From positions 53,027,001-53,091,000 of the forward strand of contig CM027380.1 in assembly GCA_015680905.1 (NCBI GenBank): 64,000 nt of DNA, given 5' to 3'. The notes below the pieces were generated by a model. That model was not told the DNA's origin and did no database searches. It worked only from the letters and a program-made list of their open reading frames with translations. Position numbers and translations under genes: made by a program. Numbering within the stretch: position 1 is the first letter of the stretch; each line of letters opens with the position of its first letter. The DNA comes from Coptis chinensis (taxonomy: Eukaryota; Streptophyta; Magnoliopsida; Ranunculales; Ranunculaceae). Positions 10,804-22,986 of this stretch are shown in pieces.

Positions 10804-11803
10804 ATGGCATGCTTAAATTTACCATCCAGCAGGATGTGTTGGTCTAGCGTCCTCTATAATGAAATGCATTTCCTTAGCATCGCGCCAAAAGATAATAGTC
10901 TGCCAAATTTCTACCCATTCTTTGTCTCCGGATTTGTTCAAATGTGTCGTCATTTTTTCATCCTTCGGGTAACAATGAACATGCCTCAGGTACCAAGCGG
11001 GACATTTTCATTATCAAAACCTTAATGAACGAATGATTTTGTTTGCTGGGCACATATAATCTACCTTGACCCAGTCATGAAAAGTAGCTAAAAACTGTGG
11101 AAAATGTGTCTTCATGATTCGGCAAGCGGTTACAGGTAAAAGTATATACAGATCCTGAAAAGTGCGAGCTCATTTTAGATTGGAGATAACACAACCTAAG
11201 ATATTAAATAATGTATGACCTTGAGCCAGTGCATTGAATACTACGCAGGCAGCCTCATTGGCAGTGGAAAAGTGCCAATCTCCTATGATGTTTAGAGTAT
11301 AAAAACAACATCTTGATCCCATGTTCATGGTCATGCTTGCTAAGGGAATGGTGATGTCGCCATGGCACATGGCCACATGGCCATCTTCGTGTAATGCCAA
11401 GACCATCACAGTAAGTTTTGCGAAAAACATGCCAATGAAAGGAACGGTAAGAATTGTGATAGATGTAATGCCATGATGCGGCCGGTTCGTGATATGGAAG
11501 ATCCAAAGTTAGGGCAAGCTGTTGTTCAGAAAAAATATGTCGTGTGTCACCAACTAGGATTATGAAACCGTCTAAGTAGAAGCCATGCGCATGGTTGAAT
11601 GCTGGTGTGTCTTCCATATTAGCATAAAAGTATGCAGCCAAACTTGGAGAATAAGTTTGGTCAGGTTGAAGAACTAGGGAAGACCACCCAATGTTTGTGA
11701 TGTAGTCACGGAAGAGATGACCATAAGTATTGGAATCCATCATAGACTGAAAGGATTGCTCAGGAATGAGTTTTGGAGGTGTCATGTTTGATGAAGATGC
11801 CAT
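10804..11803 (-). pseudogene. Env-region ORF-i of element A (Transposase_32-like), broken
   Basis: Starts at ATG 11803 (MASSSNMTPPKL). Contains GWSSLVLQPDQTYSPSLAAYF and HIFSEQQLALTLDLPYHEPA, the pattern of the putative plant transposon protein domain (Transposase_32). Compared with ORF-i of B it has a frameshift near 11395-11420 and several stops after 11170; a TGA following SNLK (about 11167-11169) is shared with B. It lies downstream of ORF-ii in element sense and is the last ORF before the 3' UTR. Function unknown. Confidence 0.65.
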
Positions 11804-12143
11804 GTTGGATGAAGTAAAGAAATGGGTAAGGATAAAGGCAAACTGGATGGATGAATAAGTATGGACGAAAATAGACCCTCCTGTAATGACATTGAAAATC
11901 ACATGTTAAAATTGTTCTTGTCACAACGTGAATTATGACAATTCTAGTAGGCAATTCTTACAACAGAAGACACAAAGATAACAACAAAATTCATAATACG
12001 ACAAAAAACGTAATAACATATTCGATTATTTATTTATTGACTTAGTATTATTGTTCTATTTTTATTTAATAAGAAAATCATGGATTATTATGATGATTCT
12101 GGAGACACAAATCGTGCACCACACTGTTTAGTTCTTCAATTTG

Positions 12144-13152
12144 TTAGCTGAGCTGCATCTGAATGTCCCATTGGCTGGCAGATAGTGTAGTTTGATTCTC
12201 CATTAGGAGAGAGTGATTTTGCAAGGACTGAGAATGATTTTCCAAGATTTCCTCCTGTTCAACATCATGCATTGCTTGACATTCTTGGAAATCCTTAAGA
12301 GTTTTAATGATTATTTCCTGACGAGCGTGTAGTTCCCGCATGCCTTGATGAAGAAATTGAATGCCTTCCATAGGATTAAAAATGTTTAGCATGGCATGTT
12401 CATCAAAGAAATGTTTGAGTTTGAGCTTGGGGTCGTTCGTTTCATCGCCGAGTATCAGGAGTCCAAAAACCAATGGAGTAGTCTGTGTGGAGTACACTAA
12501 TATTTGCTCTTTGAAGGGGTGTCTCTGGAGAAATTACTGGATAACCCTAATGCATCATAATTTGCGTGACTAAAGTAGGTAGAGGTGCTAACCTTCTTGT
12601 TTTCCTGGTGATCGCGTTCCAGAGGTGTTGGATTAGACAAAAATCATCCCTTTGAGTCTGCAAAATCCAAAGTAGGTGAAGTTGAGGCTTTGTGACTTCT
12701 GATTGGTGTGATGTACCTACCACATTGTGTCCTAACCAGTGAAGCACGACTCGTTGATTTTGTTTCAAAGAGCGTTGAAGAACGACGTGATGTCTATTTC
12801 CGATTTTGCCACGAGATACGGTAGCTCGTAGTAAAGTTTTGACGGAATCAAATTTTGACTCTGGAAAAAGGAACTCCTAGGTATTCATTGGAATTTGAAG
12901 TATGTCGGAGATAATTTCCCTAGTCAATTCAAATCGTTGTCCATAGGCATTGAAGTAGAATTTTCCATTTTTAGGTCCGCTAAATTGGTAGAACATCAAA
13001 ACCAATTCTCAGGAATAACCAGTTGCTGAATGATATAGAAGAGGCATCCATCCTCGACGTACAATTTCTGTGTCAAAATAAGGAGAAAACCGGCCATCAT
13101 CAAAAAATTTCAGGTAGTCTTTCTCAGGCATTATTTTTCTTGGGTGATCCAT
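12144..13152 (-). pseudogene. Env-region ORF-ii of element A (Transposase_32-like), broken
   Basis: Starts at ATG 13152 (MDHPRKIMPEKDYL). The N-terminal part resembles (R/I)RGW.PLLYHSA and LVLMFYQFSG; the middle has QRVVLHWLGHNVVGTSHQ and KPQLHLLWILQTQRDDF; the C-terminal helical region (QEILENHSQSLQNHS) ends at 12144. Stops: a TGA after GYS near 13015 (CGA in B), a TAG after PMNT near 12879 that is shared with B, and further breaks near 12545 and 12500. Homologous to ORF-iii of B. Confidence 0.65.
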
Positions 13153-13797
13153 TTGGAAGTATTACTGAGGGAAGGATAGTGAAGAATGCTTGAAATGAGA
13201 ATAGCTAAAAAGAAGAGATTTTTAGCTAATCTATGAGTCTATACCAATCAGGATTCCAAGTGTAGTTAAATCCGGAATTAATATGTGAAAACACAAGTGA
13301 CTCATGTGTTATTGTGAGACATACTTTTAGGAACAACAACTATGGATATCCATAGTAAGTCTTTTCATGTCAGAATCCCAAAAACAATTAATGAGATGTT
13401 TCAATGTTAGAAAATACGGAGGAAAGTTTCACAGGGCAGTTAGACCTACACGTAATTTCAGAATTGATGATCATACCTCAATAATAGAAGATGGATAGAA
13501 TAATCGAGCTGTGTGTATGACAAGTGTTATGTGTACCGTGTAGCGTGCACGATCTATTCCGAAACCAATAAGTTGAGATTGATTTATTTTGGTGCGTTAA
13601 TGATTTTGCTTATTTGTTATTGTTTTGATAACTATTTTATGTTTATGATAAGGTAAAAATACAACTAATATACATAATTATTAAATAGGGTACTTCTCCA
13701 TTTAATACGTAACCCGTACAAATGGTGGAGAATTATTTAACACACCATAGTAATATACAAAGCGACAAAGGGAAAGAGAGATGTCGGTTACATAGAT

Positions 13798-13917
13798 CTA
13801 GATATTCTGGACCATGTTATGCATGAGTGACAGTAGAACAATGATAAACACTGTTATCACGAATACTGTGACAGCCTATTCGCGTTGCTCCTTTTCCAAT
13901 CGCTCGATCGGACCCAT
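13798..13917 (-). pseudogene. 39-codon single-membrane-span ORF of element A, one nonsense change
   Basis: Same length and frame as the open copy in B (27663-27782). ATG at 13915-13917, stop at 13798-13800. Codon 14 is TAG where B has TGG. Otherwise the two copies differ by four synonymous changes, three Ile/Val swaps, one Trp/Leu and one Asn/Gly. The hydrophobic segment (about residues 16-31, TVFVITVFIIVLLSL type) is kept. A TATA box and one MSA-type site lie just upstream. Confidence 0.6.
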
Positions 13918-14003
13918 TGTTTTGAATGAAAAGATAATATGTGAAGATTAAGCTGTGGAGAGTGAGAGAATGGGATGAGTGAAAGTGGATGAGGAGAGTT
14001 GGA

Positions 14004-14031
14004 TTTTATAATGGAAAATCTGACCGTTGGG
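14004..14031 (-). promoter_or_regulatory. TATA box plus one MSA-type site (element A)
   Basis: On the minus strand TATAAAA lies at 14010-14004, 87 nt before the ATG at 13917, followed by a pyrimidine-rich leader. CCCAACGGTCA lies at 14031-14021 and fits the MSA consensus YCYAACGGYYA known from G2/M-phase plant promoters. A second copy at 14036 on is decayed. Confidence 0.5.
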
Positions 14032-14620
14032 TATCTGACCTTACACATGATTTGGGTCGGGTTCTAATTTTTGGCCCAAGCCCAAATGAATTCCGAAAAT
14101 TCCTTGTATGTTCCGAAATGTCCCGAAATTTCAAAACGCGGAATTTTGATTCGTCTTAACTCCAAATTGAACGAATGAGATGTCAAAACGATCGGCATTA
14201 AAAATTCCATCCAATGGAATATGACAAAGGCACATTCAAACCTTTTTATTTTTATTTGGGGGGGTTGAATCTTGTAAAAACATAAATGCAACCCTTTTAA
14301 AATCAAGCAACAAATCATGTCATGCTCGGGCTTAACCTAATCCAAATCGGCCCGGGTTTAAACCTTTATGTTTTGGAGGGTTCAGGATGGTACCATCCCT
14401 GACCAATGTGCAATGGTCTAATAATAATATTACCCTTAGTACATATGGTATAGCCTCAAACCGCCCCAAACTGTCATCAAATAGAAAACTATTCGTGGTT
14501 GGCCTGGTGAAATCCATTGCCCGTGCGAACGAGGGACCATCCGATGTTGCACATCACGACTCTCTTTGTGCACAACGCTTAGTGCAAAGGTGAAAATAAA
14601 AGACACGAGTATATATATGT
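14032..14620 (-). other. Spacer of element A; lacks ORF-iii
   Basis: Matches B at about 29440-30074 (for example the ccaatgtgcaatggtctaa stretch at 14402). Compared with B, the whole ORF-iii block (about 27960-29440) is absent: the sequence goes directly from the MSA site into the part that precedes ORF-iii in B. No gene seen. Confidence 0.55.
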
Positions 14621-14756
14621 TGAGTCTTTTAACGTCAGATCTTCAAGATAAATGTGAGTCTTTTAACATCAGATCCTCAAGATGAATGTGAGTCTTTTAA
14701 CGTTAGATCCTCAAGACAAATGTGAGTCTTTTAACGTCAGATCCTCAAGACGAATC
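14621..14756. repeat. 34-bp tandem repeat x 4 (element A)
   Basis: Unit tgagtcttttaacgtcagat... starts at 14621, 14655, 14689 and 14723, exactly 34 bp apart with few differences. It lies between the end of pol and the env region. The same four-copy array is in B at 30075-30210. Confidence 0.9.
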
Positions 14757-15154
14757 CCAACCTGTGGGAACAACTGGGCGACGACGATGAAGTTTATCCT
14801 GCTGAGCTGGTGTCAGACAATAATATACCTTATACCGGCTCATATCGGATAATAGTTCAAGACCTGGACAGAAAGGTGTTTGACAATTCATACACCACCC
14901 CATCCTTCGCACACGTTGCTTTCGAGCAAAAGTACTACATCCATTACCTATTCTAGATGGGTGAGATTTACACCAAATGATGAGTTGGAGTTCGCGAGGA
15001 AGAGAATAAAAAAGGGAGGAGAAGGAAGGAGTTGAAATTTTTGGTACCCATTATTTTCCAGAAGGCACGTTTGCTCGATTATTAGAAGACATTTATACTC
15101 AGTTCTGAAGTAGAGTTTTTGTGGACTAAGGTTCTGACGCTTGCAACCACACAC
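14757..15154. other. Conserved spacer with open frames on both strands (element A)
   Basis: Plus strand: an open frame of about 70 codons (NLWEQLGDDDEVYPAELVS at its start) ending with TAG at about 14955. Minus strand: frames related to B (WVPKIS, ELQLIIWCKSHPSR). Both are recognisable in B at 30211-30511 with frame changes. Neither resembles a domain I know, and the coding status is undecided. Confidence 0.35.
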
Positions 15155-15255
15155 TCTAGAAGATTTGAGAGAAGAAAATAGAAGAGGGCCCGGCTACCCT
15201 AATGGCTTACTTCCCTTATCTTACACACATGGAAGAAAGTACCCCAGTGAATCTT

Positions 15256-18200
15256 TTAGTCTCTGTAGATTGAATCTTTGAGAAGAGTCTCTTTGACATC
15301 TGGAGAGCGCAACTCATGATAATGTTTAAGGCGTTGGCCATTTACTTGAAATTCCCTGTCATCATTTAAGTTTTTCAAAGAGATAGCCCCATAAGGGGTG
15401 ACCGCAGAGACAGTGAAAGGACCAGACCATCTAGTTTTTAATTTTCCTGGAAAAATGTGTAATCTCGAGTTGTACAACAAAACTTTTTGACCAATTTTGA
15501 AATCTTTTCTTAATATGTGCTTGTTATGCACTTTTTTCATGTTGGCTTTATAGGATTTCGAGAGATCATAGGCATCACTCCGAATTTCCTCAACCTCATT
15601 TAACTGCAATTTTCGTTTCGCGCCTGCCACCTTGGTATTATAATTTAGGCTTTTGATGGCCCATAGAGCACGATGCTCAAGTTCAACTGGCATATGACAA
15701 GGTTTACCAAAAATGAGACGGTAAGGGGACATACCTATAGGTGTCTTAAAAGCCGTTCTATATGCCCACAAGGCATCAGATAATCTGAGAGACCAGTCTT
15801 TTCTAGATGGATTAACTGTTTTTTCTAAAATGGATTTAATCTCTCTATTAGAGATTTCGACTTGGCCACTAGTCTGAGGATGATACGGAGTTGCCACCTT
15901 GTGAGTGACTCCATATTTTTTATTATCAATTCAAAAATTTTATTACAAAAATGTTTTCCCCCATCACTAATGATAACTTTGGGAACACCAAATCGAGAGA
16001 AAATATTTTCATTTACGAACGAAACGACAGTTTTATGATCATTAGTACGACAGGCCATCGCCTCAATCTATTTTGACACGTAGTCAACAGCTACCAGTAT
16101 GTATAGAAAGCCTTGAGAATTTGGAAAGGGACCCATGAAGTTGATGCCCCATACGTCAAAGATTTCCACAATTAAAATGGGATTTAAGGGCATCATATTG
16201 CGTTGAGTAATGCGTCCTAGCTGCTGGCAGCGGTTGCATGCTTTGCAATGCTCATGTGCATCTCGAAATAGTGTTGGCCAATAAAATCCACATTGTAGAA
16301 CTTTGGACGCTGTTTTCTTACTGAAATGACCACCACAAGATTGTTCATGGCAGAAGGATAACACGTCATTGTGTTCCCAGTCGGGAATGTAACGACGGAT
16401 TAGTTGGCCGGAACAATACTTGAAGAGGTAGGGATCATCCCAGAAATAAAATTTCACAATAGATAAGAACTTTTTTCGGTCATTACGAGACCAAGATGAA
16501 GGAACTTCTTCAGTAACTAGGTAATTTACTATATCAGCGTACCAAGGAGACGAAAAGATAGAATACAAGTGTTCATCGAGAAAGGAATCACATATGGGTT
16601 ATGTATCATTATCAACCTCATTGACGAGTCGTGATAAATGGTCTGCAACCACATTTTCACAACCTTTTTTATCTCTAATTTCTAGATTAAATTCTTGCAA
16701 GAGGAGAATCCAGCGGATTAACCTCTGTTTTGCATCTTTTTTCACTAATAGGTAACGAAGTGCCGCATGGTCGGTGTAGACAATTGTGGAAGAACCCATT
16801 AGGTATGGACGAAACTTATCCAAGGCATATACAACGGTGAAAAACTCTTTCTCAGTGGTGGTATAGTTACGTTGAGCTTCATTAAGGGTTTTACTCGCGT
16901 AGTAAATGACAATTGGCTTGTTCTCTCGGCGTTGCCCTATGACATCTCCAATAGTATAGTCACTCGTATCACACATTAATTCAAAAGGTTTAGACCAATC
17001 AGGTGGTTGAATTATAGGAGCTGTAGTCAGGGTGGATTTTAAAGTCTCAAAGGCTAGTTTGCAATTGAAAGTGAAGTTAAATACGACATCTTTAAGCAGG
17101 AGATTTGTTAAAGGTCGAGCAACCTTTGAGAAATCTTGAATAAATCTCTTGTAGAATCCTGCGTGTCCAAAAAATGCACGTATGTCGCAAACTGATTTTG
17201 GTAAAGGAAGGGAAGCAATTTTTCAATCTTAGCTTTATCGACTTCGATTCCATCATTTGAAACGATATGACCTAGAACTATTCCTTTTGTAACCATAAAA
17301 TGACATTTTTCCCAATTAAGAACGAGATTTTTCTCTTCACAACGTACTAAAACCTTTTCAAGATTTGATAGACAGCTATCGAAAGAATTACCATATATTG
17401 AGAAATCGTCCATGAACACTTCCATAAAGCGTTCAACCATATCACTGAAAATATAAAGCATACAACGTTGGAATGTACCAGGTTCATTGCAAAGGCTAAA
17501 ATGCATTCGTTTATATGCAAATGTACTAAAAGGACAGGTGAACGTCATTTTTTCTTGATCAACAGGGTCTATGATTATTTGAAAATATCCTGAATAACCA
17601 TAAAGAAAACAGTAAAATGCATGACCCGCTAACCGTTCAAGCATTTGATCAATGAAGGGAAATGGGAAATGATCTTTACGAGTGACCGCATTAAGTTTGT
17701 GATAGTTAATGCATATTCGCCACCTCACTAGGATACGAGCGGAGATGCATTCATCTTTATCATTTCACATGCGCAACTGTAATGCCAGACTTCTTAGGAA
17801 CAACGACACTAGACTCACCCAAACACTATCTGAGATAGGGTAAATAATACCGGCATCGAGTAACCTTAAAATTTCTTCCCGTACCACCTCCTTCATGGTG
17901 GGATTAAGACGACGCTGCGGCTCACATGCCGTCTTGGCATTTTCTTTGAGATGTATGCGATGGGTGCACACATTAGGGTCAATGCCTTTAATGTCATCGA
18001 GAGACCATCCAATAGCCGAACGGTGTTCTTGAATGACACTAATTAAACGTGATTCCTGATCGGCAGTCAATTGTGATGATATGATAATTGGGTGACTACC
18101 ATCTGGTTCAAGATGTACGTATTTTAATTCTGAAGGAATAGGCTTTAAGTCAGGGGTGGGAGGAGTGGGTATTAAAGATTCTTGAGGAAAATCGTTTTCC

Positions 18201-19110
18201 ATAGAAAAAACAGACTGATGCTCGTCCAAGTCGGTTGAAAGGATGGTCGTAGGGTCAAATAGTGGTATTGACTCTAATAATTCGTTTACATCCTGTGAAT
18301 AAGCATCAACATCAAATTCAGAATCACCAAATGAAATAAATTGGTGTACTTCATCATCAGGAAAAGAGTTTGTGAAACATTCTTGTACAAGGGCGTCAAC
18401 CAAGTTAACTTCACCATCATTTTCATTCTCTGGAATTTGTTTCATCAACTTGAACACGTTAACCTCGACCGAAAGATTTCCGAAGGACATGGTCATAGAA
18501 CCATCCCTACAGTTTATAAGAGCATTAGCAGTTGCTAGAAAGGGATGCCATAATATTATGGGAATGGAGTCACATGCAACTTCTGTATCCAAAATGACAA
18601 AATCAACGGGATAGAAAAAATCTTGGACTTTTACAAGGACGTTTTCCACAATGCCTTTTAGATACTTAATGGAACGATCCGCTAATTGTAGAGTCATCGT
18701 GGTAGGTTTAAGCTCATAAAGACCTAGTTGTTTGAATAAGTAATAAGGAAGTAAGTTCACACTAGCTCCTAGGTCTAGTAGTGCAGTGGCCGTATATTTG
18801 TCACCTAACGTGCATGGAACTGTTGGTCTACCAGGGTCCTTGTATTTGACTATACCATTGTATTCGGTGATTGATAGAAACTGTTCGGTAAGGAATGCTT
18901 GTTGAGGAACATGTGTTCTCCTTTTTGTGGTGCATATATCTTTTAAAAATTTAGCATGTTTTGGCAATTGCTTTAGGGCATTGAGAAAATGTAAGTTTAT
19001 TGTCAAATTCTTAAAAGTTTCTCGAATTTCATCAAAATTTTCGTTAGGTTTATTCTTTGCCAAACGGGCCGGAAACGGTGCCTTAGGGCGGTATTTGTCA
19101 TAATGATCCG
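15256..19110 (-). pseudogene. Athila pol of element A (protease, RT, RNase H, integrase), broken
   Basis: In order: aspartic protease (ALLDLGASVNLLP, Asp codon near 18775); RT start to about 17850 (MKEVVREEILRLLDAG); RT core 17108-17728 with FMDDFSIY; RNase H 16599-16976 ([20 protein letters not shown]); integrase zinc finger (CHEQSCGG.., CKACNRCQQ) and catalytic core 16068-16568; integrase C-terminal part 15256-15897 ending in SIYRD. Disabling changes: frame breaks near 17750, 17110, 16590 and 15890, a TAG near 16067-16069 (TGG in B), the first RT catalytic Asp replaced by Tyr (FLYGYSGYF, codon 17600-17602), and the first integrase Asp replaced by Asn (WGINFMGPF, codon 16140-16142). Usual product: the polyprotein that copies and integrates the element. 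Confidence 0.9.
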
Positions 19111-20875
19111 TTCACTCATTTCCCAATTTATGAATTTATGAATTGGTGACTTTGATGAACTTTGTGTTCCCACTATAGGTTCATTATCGGGAGCTGATTC
19201 GCTGGAACCTTTGGTTACATTTGTTTGATCATCTGGCATACGGATTTGATTGTCAATGGTTTTCCCAGAACGAAGAGTAGTTATGGCATTCACCTCACTT
19301 TGGTTTGGAGCAATTGTATTAGGTGCATTGGTAACTTCACAGGCAGTGTTTGCTGGCTTAGGATTCGGAACTGCTTGGCCAGGAAACATGCCTTTTTGAC
19401 TCTTTTATTGCGCTAATTGTTGAACTGATTGTTGGATAGATGTTAGGATTTAGGATTGTTGGTTCATGTAAGCGAACAAAGTCTCGCTTGTCCTATCAGT
19501 AGCGAGAGGCATAGGTTGTGCAACAGGGACTAGTTCACGATTATTGCTGAGAAGTTGTTGATTATAGCTAGAATTTGGATTGGCTGGAACAAGGCTGCGG
19601 TTGTTTTGATAGTTATCATTAGAATTACTTTGAAACTGATTTTGACTTTGTTGGTATTGCTGATTATTTCCTTGGCGGTATGGAATAAAGTTGTTGGGTT
19701 GTCGAACAGGTGGATTTGCAAAACCTGGAGGAGCCCCCATCTGTTGGTTATTTTGGCGCCAAGCAAAATTTGGATGCCGTCTCCAAGGTGCATTAGGAAT
19801 GTTGAATGCACATGCCTCCTCCGATGGTTGAGTAGGGGAAGCATATAACAAGGGACAATACGCATCAAGATGGTCAGGAGTAAGACAAAGAACACATGGG
19901 GAGGTGTTAACGTTCATGACCTGTTGTGGGAGTTGATCGTTTACTTGAACTGGAAGAGCATCTACTTTTTTAGTGAGGGATTCTATCAGATTTTTTAATT
20001 CGGGATCATTTTTTACCTAAAAAATAGATGTAGCTTTTGGAACAGTATCCTTAGATGACCTAGAACAATCAGCATTACCCTAATGTGTACCTCGTTTTGC
20101 TTTTTTTTCAAGAAAAGTATATGCTTCAGTAGCTCCTTTGTCCATGAATCAACCGCCATTCATTATATCAAGAGTTTCTTTTTGATGATCAGAAAGTCCA
20201 TTAAAGAATGAACGAACAAGGACAACTTTGTCTAGTTGGTGATGAGGACATTCTAAAAGAAGATCAGTAAAGCGACTCCATGCTTCCGTAAAGGATTCAT
20301 GAGGATTTTGACGAAATAATTGAATTTTTTGAAGTATTTCAATAGTTTTCTTTTGAGTGTAAAATTGAAGCATGAAAGCTTGAACAAGTTTATTCTATGT
20401 GTCTATGGATTGTGGCTGTTGTCCTGCTAGCCAAATTGACGCTTTCTCCGCTAAAGTGAATGAAAACAACCGCAGCAAGAGTTGTTCCTTAGAGACGGTT
20501 GGATGGTGAAATGTTGTGGCCACTTGTTGAAGCCTACGAAGATGATTGTACGGTTTTTCATGATCCAAACCATGATACACAGGTAACAAACTAAAAATAT
20601 TTGGTGGAATTCGAAAATCATCGACAATGTCCTTGAGTTTGATGCAGGAAGAACGTCCTTCCTGTAATCTTTGTATAAGTCGAAAGGGGCTTTCTCGGTG
20701 AGTGGATTTTTAAATCGACCATAATGAATGATGGGAATGGTGACAAGCAATCTTTTTGATTTGGATGAATAGATGAAGAACTTTGTGGAGGTGAAAACTT
20801 ACGCAAATGCTTATCGTATTTTCTCCTACGATAAGTAAGTTCAAATTCTTTAGTAAAACCAGACCTTAATCTCAT
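19111..20875 (-). pseudogene. Athila gag of element A, broken
   Basis: Starts at ATG 20875 (MRLRSGFTKEFEL). The capsid-like retrotransposon-gag part lies around 20149-20640 (WLAGQQPQSIDTW, ESFTEAWSRFTDLL). A CCHC zinc knuckle CX2CX4HX4C (CVLCLTPDHLDAYC) lies near 19880-19900, followed by a Gln/Asn-rich linker and TTLRSGKTID near 19270. The frame is broken near 20640, 20390, 20140 and 19420. The product would form the virus-like particle and bind element RNA. Confidence 0.85.
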
Positions 20876-21044
20876 GCAAGCATAAAATTAGATCTAATTG
20901 ACAGAAGGAACTTATTATTTATTGAATTTTATGATTATCTTCAAGCATTAGAGTTGAACAATGTAGGCCTAAGCTGCTGCTAAGGTAGCAGTGAAGCTAG
21001 GAATATGTGTGCATAAACCAACATCCAGGTCACAAGAGAGATAT
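20876..21044 (-). other. 5' leader of element A
   Basis: Non-coding; matches 36238-36403 of B closely. It ends, in element sense, at the LTR2 junction. A primer-binding site complementary to a common plant tRNA is not recognisable here. Confidence 0.5.
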
Positions 21045-22969
21045 TGACCTTGCCTCTTTTTGTGTATGTAGATGGTGTATGGTCGTTGAACAAAACAGAA
21101 GCATATCAAAACCTAATTATCCCTCAATAAGTAAAGAATGAGTAGGATATCGTTCCACTTTTAAGTGTATGTTATGTGAAGGACAGGACTGGAAAAGGGG
21201 TTTAAGGGATTAAAAACTATGATTGTAGAGACTTTAGATTCTAATACTAAACTAAACTAAATTAACTAAACTATTGATAATTTATAAGAGAGGGAATTCA
21301 AGAGATTAGAATCCACCAATACTTTTAATCTATGACCTTCTGCTTCATGGTTGTTCTTACATGTAGACTACAATTAGGCAATCGAGCGAGTGCCGATGCC
21401 CTCTTGGATGAAACATCGTTAACAATTAACTCTACTTAAGGTTGTTCCTATGTTTATGCTATTAATATCTTCTTTCCTTTTATGTAAGCTCGGGTAGCCA
21501 TTCAATGTATTACCAAGAGCAATGATATTAGCTTTTCCTTACGTTAGAGATTAGAATATCTAATTTGGTACAAAAGCAACTCAAAGTTCCTTACTCACGA
21601 TTTTCGTTTTCGTAGAGCTAAAGTAAGGATTCGAACCAACCTAAAGTCTAGGACAACTACAAATTGTTTGTTACTCTTAGGGAACTAATGAGTAAGGTTA
21701 TATTACCAATGCTAGGTTTATTTCCTACACAACATTAAGAAAAACATTAAAGTTTGAAATCATGCACTTAATACAAAAGACAAATTACTAAAGAAAAAAG
21801 TGGAGAGCTAATCCTCCTCATGTGAAACTAACATTTAGTTGTTGATTTGAAAAGTTTATTGATTCTTCCTAGACTCATAGACAAGCCCCTAATGGAAGAA
21901 AACTTGATCCCTAGCATGTATGGCTCACTTAAGAGCTCATACATGCTAGCAAGTGGAACCAAGCAATAACTTATCTCTAAGCCCATTGCTTTGATTCCTA
22001 ACTAGACACTACACCAACTATCATTTTGGGATAGGATGTAGAGCTAGTTGTTATTCCTAACAACCTACCAAACCAACAACAATTGTTTTTCCCTCACATG
22101 GGTTGGATTAACTCCCCAAAAGGGAAGTTAGCTCATGATCCTTAGGACAAGGAAATTACAACTAGAAAAACAAAAAGAGAGAGAAAGAGGAAGAAGATAA
22201 ACAATCAAACTCACTTGCTTTTTTTTTTAATTTTCTAGAAGAAAACAAATGTTTCCTCCATTAAAACTATTACAAGCTTTCTTACAAAAACTAAAAACTA
22301 AAAAATCCAAATGACTAAGGAACTAAAATAATACCATGTAAAGGAAAATAAGTCAAGGGAGTAAATGGAGTGTCCCCACCCTTGTCTATTTTCTTCTCCA
22401 TTTGAGAGAAATCTCATTTTCTCCCCCGCGGAAACATCAAACCACATTTACTTCATTTTTATCCACCACATTAAAACAAAGTGACACCTTGCCTTTTTTT
22501 TTCACTATTAACACCTAATCTAATTTATTACATGCAAGGTGTCAACTTTGCACCAATAATTTGTTATTTTTGTCTTGACATGCTCCATGATTGATGACTC
22601 ATCCAATCTTGTGGCCCCATACATAGTGGGTCCATGTGCGATCGATGGCGGTCGGTATTTGGGCAGTTTTACAACTTCCCACCTATCGTAGAGTTCATCG
22701 CCCCGATTGTCCGAGCAGCTCTCTTGTCGATTCGAGTCCCGGGTTCGAGAGGTAGGAGCTTTGAAAGTTTGATGCTTCGTACGGATTTGGAAGAATTCAT
22801 ATATCGCCGTTCCTCGTGCTTTATCGCAGAGGTTTAACCAATATTTCCATGTTTACTGCAAATACCGCAAAAGTATGAAAACATATTTATTTTATGATTA
22901 TTAAACACATAATTAACCAAATTTATATGTCTCAATGGGGTTTCATAATACACTTTTGGGTGCTTATCA
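21045..22969 (-). repeat. LTR2, shared by elements A and B
   Basis: Plus strand begins TGACC at 21045 and ends CTTATCA at 22969 (1925 bp), so it has TG..CA ends. The left edge is where the A and B internal sequences stop matching; the right edge abuts a G-rich tract (element sense TTTTGGGTAGTG). It serves as the 5' LTR of A and the 3' LTR of B. No gene inside; short frames are noise. Confidence 0.75.
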
Positions 22970-22986
22970 CACTACCCAAAACAACA

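Noticed and set aside
11170..11430. Separate 86-codon minus ORF
   Set aside because: An alternative-frame piece of ORF-i of element A after its frameshift, not another gene.
14621..14756. CRISPR-like direct repeats
   Set aside because: Units are contiguous with no unique spacers, in a plant retrotransposon; an ordinary minisatellite.
19555..19848. Plus-strand ORF in gag of A (and 34951-35238 in B)
   Set aside because: Antisense shadow of the Gln/Asn-rich gag linker; no domain and no independent support.
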